From a virus, in the IMG/VR virus record IMGVR_UViG_3300037585_004319, positions 1-20,012 of that record: DNA of 20,012 bases; one strand, written 5' to 3'. The translations under genes and the position numbers were made by a program. How positions within the stretch are numbered: position 1 is the first letter of the stretch; each line of letters opens with the position of its first letter. The notes under the pieces were generated by a model. That model had not been told where the DNA came from. It was given only the letters and a program-made list of their open reading frames with translations, and ran no database searches. Positions 1-5,800 of the stretch are shown here, in pieces.

Positions 1-125
1 TTTGCCCCTTCGGCGCATTGCAGGCCCGCACCCACTGGATGAGCGGTTGGCGCGAGGGCCGCACGAATCAGGTACAAGGCATGGTCGGCGTGGCCGGCAT
101 CCAGAATTTGAAAGACGTCACCTAA
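1..125 (+). CDS. rmf: Ribosome modulation factor, C-terminal part (host gene, cut by window edge)
   Basis: The reading frame beginning at base 3 is open for 40 codons and ends with TAA at 123-125. The visible peptide starts CPFGALQARTHWMSGWREGR and goes on about 20 residues more. It matches the C-terminal half of RMF, whose hallmark is Cys-Pro-aromatic, a spacer ending in Arg-x-x-Trp, then a Gly-Trp-Arg-Glu block. RMF is a small basic protein that binds 70S ribosomes in stationary phase and promotes their dimerisation into inactive 100S particles. The tail after GWREGR is longer than that of E. coli RMF as I remember it, which I associate with Pseudomonas/Marinobacter-type RMF. The N-terminus is outside the window. 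It is a chromosomal, not a phage, gene, so it marks the bacterial side of the prophage boundary. A terminator follows at 202-227. Confidence 0.85.
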   Translation, partial: CPFGALQARTHWMSGWREGRTNQVQGMVGVAGIQNLKDVT

Positions 126-201
126 TCTTTATTTCGCGTTAAGAGGACATTGTAAAAAACCTGTTTTCGATCAGCGCCGGCGCTTCGCGCGTCGACCCCA
201 C

Positions 202-227
202 AGGGCCCCTCCCGGGCCCTTTTCTTT
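202..227 (+). terminator. Intrinsic terminator downstream of rmf
   Basis: A 7-bp perfect stem (AGGGCCC pairing with GGGCCCT) encloses a CTCCC loop and is followed by TTTCTTT. It lies 77 bases after the rmf stop codon and is the natural end of that transcript. The core GGGCCC is itself palindromic, so the stem is very stable. Confidence 0.8.
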
Positions 228-308
228 ACCTATACATCAATCACTTACAGCACATCGGGCGTAAATCAGGCGTAACGGCTCCCGGTTTCGCGCTGCTCTC
301 CGTGTCTT

Positions 309-330
309 TATACTGTCCGCATGTCCAGTA
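309..330 (+). promoter_or_regulatory. Probable LexA (SOS) operator overlapping a -10 box and the start codon
   Basis: Bases 311-330 read TACTGTCCGCATGTCCAGTA. The gammaproteobacterial LexA consensus is TACTGT, eight mostly A/T bases, then ACAGTA. Here the left half-site matches 6 of 6 and the right half-site 5 of 6, with the correct 8-base spacer, although the spacer is GC-rich rather than AT-rich. A -10-like TATACT lies at 309-314, overlapping the operator; no good -35 box is seen at 16-18 bases upstream. The geometry suggests a promoter directly repressed by LexA. The match is strong by eye but was not scored against a weight matrix. Confidence 0.6.
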
Positions 331-629
331 TCTCCCTCACCATCAAACAACAGTGGGCCGGCTGCCTCGTCGTCCACCCGTGGAGCCGCGCCCAGATCGG
401 CGTGCGGCGCAAAGGCGGCGGGCTGCGGTACGTCCCTTTCGGCGGCCTGCTCCACAAATCCTGGCTCCCCCTGTGGGTCACGCCCGTGGCCCTGGCGGTC
501 ACCGGCTGGAACTACTCTGACGCCCATCAATCGGACCAGCGGCACATCATGTCCGGGTTCGTGGTGGGCGCCCTGATCGAGCAGCGGGCCTTCGTCGTGC
601 TCTATGACGGACGCCCGAAAGAGGTCTGA
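321..629 (+). CDS. Hypothetical 102-aa protein, possibly SOS-induced and leaderless
   Basis: This ORF runs from ATG at 321 to TGA at 627-629 and is the only gene I accept between rmf and the end of the phage operon. I do not recognise the family. The product has a basic N-terminal half and a hydrophobic stretch near residues 48-62 (WLPLWVTPVALAVTGW) that could be one membrane helix or a buried core strand. It ends in a charged GRPKEV tail. No Shine-Dalgarno sequence precedes the ATG. Instead a -10 box (309-314) ends only six bases before it, so the transcript would begin at or near the A of the AUG. The start codon also lies within the LexA-like operator. It could be a prophage accessory gene or a host gene. 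A longer minus-strand ORF across the same bases (237-776) is less credible because it runs out of frame through the end of the gene at 733-933. Confidence 0.5.
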   Translation: MSSISLTIKQQWAGCLVVHPWSRAQIGVRRKGGGLRYVPFGGLLHKSWLPLWVTPVALAVTGWNYSDAHQSDQRHIMSGFVVGALIEQRAFVVLYDGRPKEV

Positions 630-672
630 GCCTACGCCACCTGTCCGCTCTGGCCTACAGACAGCCCTGATC

Positions 673-714
673 GGCCGCCCTGCCCTGGCATTGTCCGCCG
701 TCGGCAGGGAGGCC
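673..714. repeat. Inverted repeat between convergent genes, possible bidirectional terminator
   Basis: GGCCGCCCTGCC (673-684) can pair with GGCAGGGAGGCC (703-714): 11 of 12 positions are complementary around an 18-base loop. It sits in the 103-base gap between the + strand gene ending at 629 and the minus-strand operon ending at 733. That is where a shared terminator would be expected. There is no U-tract on either side, so ordinary intrinsic termination is not supported by the sequence alone. It could also be part of the phage-host junction. Confidence 0.4.
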
Positions 715-732
715 AGCGACCAAGAGTCAGCG

Positions 733-933
733 TTACTCGGCGGGCAACCGATCCCGAACCAGCGCCACGAATTCATCGTCGGTGGAATACAGGTTAGCCC
801 CCACCGCTGTGAACTCGATGCCGTGGCGCGTCGCCGAGCCCCGAACCGTGATGTGGCCGGCGTCGTCGATCATCCCGCCCACCGCCTCAACAGCGGCCGT
901 GATCCGTTCCCGGCTCCCGTACAGCTCGATCAT
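733..933 (-). CDS. Small hypothetical phage protein, 66 aa, last gene of the operon
   Basis: The product begins MIELYGSRERITAAVEAVGG and ends DRLPAE. I place the start at the ATG at 931-933, which overlaps the TGA of the preceding gene as ATGA, rather than the GTG two codons upstream. A GGGG stretch lies about six bases before this ATG. The composition is that of a small soluble alpha/beta protein with no membrane segment or signal. I do not recognise a family. Its position at the end of the tail operon after the fibres, with tight coupling to the 116-aa gene, suggests a tail-associated or accessory protein. No function is claimed. Confidence 0.65.
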   Translation of the reverse strand: MIELYGSRERITAAVEAVGGMIDDAGHITVRGSATRHGIEFTAVGANLYSTDDEFVALVRDRLPAE

Positions 934-1280
934 GCGCACCCCGCGTATTTGACCTGTGGTGTATCCGGCTCAGGGTCCAGCAGCACGTCTGCCAGCGCGG
1001 CGCGGTAGGCCGCCTCATGGTCAGGGTGCACCAGTACGTTGACGTGGTATCCCGGCACCGGGGCCATCTCCGGGTACTCGAAGCCCTCACCATCGGTCAG
1101 CGTCTCGCCGGTGGGCTCGTGGAGCGCAGGCAGCACGGTTACGCGGATGCGGAACGGATCGCCGCCGATGGTTTGGTCACCGGTCTCGGGGTCGGCGCCG
1201 ATCAGTCCGGCGGCGTCCAGGGCGTCCATCATTGCCGCTTCGTCGGCAGCGCGCAGGTAGATCGGTTGCCATTGGCTCAT
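930..1280 (-). CDS. Hypothetical phage protein, 116 aa, downstream of the tail fibre gene
   Basis: The product begins MSQWQPIYLRAADEAAMMDA and is acidic and soluble, with no signal peptide or membrane segment. The start ATG (1278-1280) overlaps the stop of the tail fibre gene as ATGA and has AGGAG about eight bases upstream. Its own stop overlaps the start of the 66-aa gene the same way. It is therefore part of one translationally coupled string: fibre, 116 aa, 66 aa. The N-terminal half has the look of a phage family often found just after tail-fibre genes, but I cannot name a domain. A fibre chaperone or an accessory role are both possible and neither is shown. Confidence 0.7.
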   Translation of the reverse strand: MSQWQPIYLRAADEAAMMDALDAAGLIGADPETGDQTIGGDPFRIRVTVLPALHEPTGETLTDGEGFEYPEMAPVPGYHVNVLVHPDHEAAYRAALADVLLDPEPDTPQVKYAGCA

Positions 1281-2176
1281 GACGTTAGCTCCTGAATTTT
1301 GTCGAGCATTTCAGAGTCGGACAGATAATTTTTGCCAAATGACAAGTGTCCTAATTCAACCGTCATATCATCAACGGCGATATTGAAATTTGAGATTCCG
1401 GAGAAAGACCCGTTATAGCTGGATGAAACAACAGACCCTCCATCAGCCAGAATTTTAAACGTGCCTTGAGGTGTCGACCATGTAACAATCCCGGCTGTTG
1501 GGGCATCAACGCACGGGACACCAGAGTTTAAAATACTCGTTCCATCATACGACAACAAAACGCCGCTGGAATCTGTATACATGACAAAGCGCACCCCGCC
1601 GCCTGACAACAGAAGCAGCGTAGCATTTCCACCTACCTGTCGCATCCCGTCAAACTGTACCCGCGCCCAGCCTTCACTCGCTCCCCACCACTCCGCCGTA
1701 TCCACGTTTTGAATTGTCGCAACGTCATCGGCTCGGGTTACAGCACTGCCCGTGGTTTCAATGGGCGATGTTGCTGCGCTACCCGTCTCAAGCTGGAACA
1801 CATCCAGAGTGCCAGTCACTGTAACAGTCACGCTGGTGCCAGTGGTAGCGAAAGTCAGCGGGGAGCCATCCGTTGCCGTGCCAGAGCCCCCGGCTGTAAT
1901 CTCTGCCGACCCGGAGCCGTAAACGCTGAGGGTATACGTCGTGGCATCGCTGACGCTCACGGCCTGGGTGGCAGGGGCAAAGCTATTAAGGAGAACGTTG
2001 GTCGCGCTGGCCTCCACCCGCTGCCCCAGGGACTGGCCGGTGACCGGATCGTGATCGAATGCAGGCTGCCCGGCTGGCACCTCGACAAGCTGCCCCTGGG
2101 CGTTCCACACCCACTTCGGAGACGGCGCGGACAGCGTGAACATGTCCTCATAGGGGACCGTTTTCATGTTGCGCAT
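1277..2176 (-). CDS. Tail fibre / receptor-binding protein with a divergent C-terminal domain
   Basis: The 299-aa product has three parts. Residues 1-60 carry a head typical of phage fibre and spike proteins (FDHDPVTGQSLGQRVE, then a TNVLL-type motif). Residues 60-140 form a Thr/Ser/Gly-rich beta domain ending in QLETGSAATSPIETTGSAV, a motif common at the end of carbohydrate-binding-like domains in phage fibres. Residues from about 150 look like a separate lectin-like beta sandwich. I chose the ATG at 2174-2176 (TGATG overlap with the upstream stop; GGAGG about seven bases before it); a GTG one codon earlier is the alternative. The DNA for the C-terminal half is clearly AT-richer than the rest of the operon (bases 1321-1380 are 23/60 GC). 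This is what a recently exchanged receptor-binding module would look like. The receptor is unknown. Confidence 0.7.
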   Translation of the reverse strand: MRNMKTVPYEDMFTLSAPSPKWVWNAQGQLVEVPAGQPAFDHDPVTGQSLGQRVEASATNVLLNSFAPATQAVSVSDATTYTLSVYGSGSAEITAGGSGTATDGSPLTFATTGTSVTVTVTGTLDVFQLETGSAATSPIETTGSAVTRADDVATIQNVDTAEWWGASEGWARVQFDGMRQVGGNATLLLLSGGGVRFVMYTDSSGVLLSYDGTSILNSGVPCVDAPTAGIVTWSTPQGTFKILADGGSVVSSSYNGSFSGISNFNIAVDDMTVELGHLSFGKNYLSDSEMLDKIQELTS

Positions 2177-2808
2177 CACGCCACCTCCAGAACGAACGAT
2201 TGGGCTTTAAAGTCGGCGTAGAGGCTGGTCTCGCCGAACTCAGGGTGCAGGCTGCCGATCAAGGCGAGAATGCGGCTTTCCTGGCTGTTGAGGGCGTCCA
2301 CCGCGTCGGCCAGGGTCTGGCTGTTGGGGTAGTCGCCCTGCTCCACGGCCGTGCCGTTGTCGTTCTGGTACAGCCTCAGGCCGCCAGCATCCGGCACCCA
2401 GAAGAACTCGGTGTCTGAGGTGCCCGCGATGCCGGCCGCTGTGTCGCCGTAGGTGGGCGCGCCGTTTGCCGCCACGCCGGTGATCAGGTTCAGGCGCGAC
2501 TGAATCTTCCGCATCGCCCGGGTGAATATCGTCGCGGTCTCGATGTCGCCCTGGGCCATCTCGGGGATGCCGTCGGCAGTGAAATCGCGCTGGATGGCGT
2601 AGGCGCCCGACCGATCCGCGCCCTTGTACGGGACGGTCAGGGTCAGCTGCGTATCGCCGTCCACGCTGGCGATGTCGTAAACGACGCCCGTGCCGGCCAT
2701 GACGAAGCTGTCCCCGGCGCTGACGTTCGCCAACCACGCCGTGCCGGTGCCGGACACAACGGCGCCATCCTGAACCGCCGACGCGGTTCCGGTTCTGTAC
2801 TGTGACAT
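2176..2808 (-). CDS. Tail fibre connector-type protein, 210 aa
   Basis: The N-terminus (MSQYRTGTASAVQDGAVVSG, then GTGTAWLANV and GDSF) is a recognisable phage fibre domain found at the base of many siphovirus side or central fibres. It usually attaches the fibre to the tail tip. The middle (about residues 75-100) is helical and begins ADGIPEMAQGDIETA. The C-terminal 70 residues contain a short coiled-coil-like stretch (LADAVDALNSQESRILALIG). The gene starts 14 bases after the J-like gene, with GGAG six bases before the ATG, and its stop overlaps the start of the next fibre gene. The arrangement suggests this protein joins the distal fibre (1277-2176) to the hub. Assignment rests on the N-terminal motif and on position. 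Confidence 0.65.
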   Translation of the reverse strand: MSQYRTGTASAVQDGAVVSGTGTAWLANVSAGDSFVMAGTGVVYDIASVDGDTQLTLTVPYKGADRSGAYAIQRDFTADGIPEMAQGDIETATIFTRAMRKIQSRLNLITGVAANGAPTYGDTAAGIAGTSDTEFFWVPDAGGLRLYQNDNGTAVEQGDYPNSQTLADAVDALNSQESRILALIGSLHPEFGETSLYADFKAQSFVLEVA

Positions 2809-2821
2809 GGGGTTCTCCGGG

Positions 2822-5800
2822 TTAATCGGAATTAAATACTGCTGGGTCTTTCTGAAGGTATCTCGCCTCGCCGATGTAAAGGGTCTGAAGCTGACTGGAT
2901 GTTCCAGGGCAATAAAGCGAAGCCGCCGGAAACCGAACCGAGGTTGTATTGGTTGGCACGGGCAGGTTGGTGGTTATGGTCGCAACCAAAGACCTGTCGA
3001 CATAGTATTCAATCCTGTCGCTGTATTGGCGACAGCCAAGCCTAATCTGGAAGGATGGGTCGGTAGCCAATTCAACAGCCGTATATGAGGGGGAGCCTGT
3101 GTATTGAGATGACCAGGCATAAAGCTTTGCCCCTGATGCGCCAGAATCCTGAAAATACCTAAACCCAAAGGCATCCAGGATGCCTCCATGCACGCCGCCT
3201 TTGCCGATAAACCAATCCGCGTCACCATCGTCAGAGCCAAGGAACCGCGCCATGACCTCAAAAGATAGCCTCGCCTGGAAGGTGGACCACTCTTGAAAAG
3301 ATAGACCGTCTACATCCGGTGAAAGCCGGGCGATTTTGTCATTAACCCCGCTTTCCACCGTCATCTTTATTGAGCCGGGCTTGGCAAAGACATCGCCGTC
3401 GGCGGGCGTGAGGAAAACGATTGACGTGCCCGCCTCAGTAAGCTGGTTATATTCCTGCTCCAGATGGGAAACGATGTACCGGCTGTAATCCAGGGAGTTG
3501 AAGTTGGCGAAACCCCTGAAATCGGTTTCCTCGCCGATCACAAGATCGCCGGACACTTTCTGGATATACTTTTCTCCGCCGTCGCCGAAATAGAAATCGC
3601 CGTTATCGTCGATGTAGGCGGTCCAGCTCGCACCGTCGTAATACCCCAGGTGGGTCGGTGTCACATTCAGGCCCGCAACCGGGTCGCCAGAAAGGTTGGC
3701 CGTGGCGCCACCGGCCCCAGGGATCGTCAGCGAGCCGATCATCTCCACTGAGCCGTCTGAGAAAACCGAGAACAGCGGCACACCGCTATACTCGTAGCTG
3801 ATCAGTCCCGTGCGGTTCCCGATGGTTTTCGGCCCCAGCGTCGCCACCGCATCGCCCACCACGCTTTCCACCTGCCCTTCCACGCTGATCTTCTCGGTGG
3901 CGGCCAGGGTGCCGGTGACGATCTTGGAGGCGGTAAGCTTGACGATCTTGGTGCTGTCGATGGCGTCATCCGCCAGATTGGCGTCGATGAACGCGCGGTC
4001 GGCGTCGGTGACCGTGGCCCACGGACTCAGGCCCTCCACCTCACCAGCGGCCAGGGAGGGCGTGGTCACCGTGAACTGGCTGCTGATCGTGCCCTGGCCG
4101 AAGGCGTCATAGGTGGCAAACCGCAGGTAGTAGGTGCTGTTGTCGGTGAGACCGGACAGCACTACCGGCCCGCCGTACTGCTGGGCCACCAGATTCTCGG
4201 GGCCGGGGGTGAAGCCGGTGCTCTGGCTCATCCATACCCGGGAATCGCGGTAATCCAGGTCTTCCGGCGGCTCGAAATCAATCTGCGCGCTGCGGAAGCC
4301 GGCGGAGATGGTCAGGGTGCCCGGCAGGGGCGGAGCCACGTTCTCCACGCTGAGCCGCGCCGCCTGGGCGCTGATCTGGTTCTGCCGGCCCCGGCAGTAC
4401 ACCCGGACCTCAAACGCCCGCCACGCGCCCGCTGAGCCGGTCTCGCGAGCATGGTCCTCGGCGCTCTTCTCGTAGGTGTAGACGAATTGGGGGTCATTCA
4501 CCCATTCGGTGCGCACCAGGGACAGGGTGCCGTCCACGTCCGCCCAGACCTCGACCTGATAATCCCGGAAGTACAGGTCCAGACCGCCACTACCGGCGCC
4601 CTGCTCGCCCTCCTGGCCCATCTCGAACCATTCGGTGACGCTGGTCTTGCGCCAGACGAACTTGGCGTCGCGGCCGCCGAAAACGGTGTCGTTGCCCTGC
4701 TCGAACAGCTCCAGGCCGTTGACCGGCGGGGCCGGCACCACCTTGTTCGGGTCGTCCTCCGGCTCCTCGCTCACGTCGCCGGGCGAGCGCACATAGGTGG
4801 TGGCGATCTCCGCCACGGTGCCGTCCTGGTTCACCTTGCCGCGCAGGGAGACGCCCCGGACCTGGACCTCGTAGGTCTTGCCGTCGCTGGGCACCACAAA
4901 CGTGGCCTCCGGCGAGGCCGGGCCGACCTCGAACCAGCCCGCCTGCCCCTTCTCGCGGTACTCCACCAGGCCGTAGGCGTAGTTGCTCACGCTCGGCGGC
5001 TGGACGCCCACCTCGATTGTGGAAAGGTTCGCGTTGGCGCTGCGAGGGGTGTTGGTGGCTTCCTGCAGGGTGACCGAAGTGGGGTTTTCGGTGTTCTCGG
5101 GCAGGTCCGGGGTGGGCGCTATCTCGCCCGCCAGCGCCTGGACATAGAAACTTGCAGCCCAGCGGTTTTCAACCGGGGTGCCGCCACCGGATTGCCCATA
5201 CCCGCCAGGCAGGAGCGGCGACCCATTCGGCAGGCCGCCCATGCCCGTCAGCAATGGATAGGAGGAAGACGGCGAATCTGTCGTGTAAACGGGATCACCC
5301 TGCACGGTGAAATTCGTCAGGGCCTGCCCTTGGACATCCAGCGCCCCGATTTCCGCCTTGAAGGTGGAGCCTTCGATTGTGGGGCGGGTGGCCGTGGTCC
5401 CGTCGAGGGCGAAAAGCAGGCCGCCGGGGCCGCCGCCGGCGCCGCTGCCGGAGTAGGCGCCAAGCCCGGAGCTTGGAGCGGGATCGTAAAGGGTGCCCCG
5501 ACCACCAAGCTCACCGCTAAGGTCGATGTAGCCGGTGCCGCCTATCTCCGCCCCTCGGCAGATCACGGCAAGGCCAGCGCCGCCGCGGCCACCGTCGCCA
5601 CCGGTCGCAGCGTTGACAAGATTCGTGCCGGAGAGGCCGACCACAGGGCCACCCCCGGGTCCGCCGGAGCCTCTCAGGTCAGCCGGCAGCCCAGCAAGAG
5701 CGCCGTCTTCAATCTGGAGACTGAGGGCCGGGAACTTAACAAAGCGGCCGCCAGAGCGCATCGAGTTGCCCTTGTGCTTGTAGAGGGCATGATAGAACAC

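Noticed and set aside
237-776. A 179-aa minus-strand frame across 237-776
   Set aside because: It overlaps the 3' end of the coupled 66-aa gene in another frame and lies antisense to the better-supported + strand gene with a promoter and LexA-like site; the peptide is Arg/Asp/Pro-rich without a recognisable domain.
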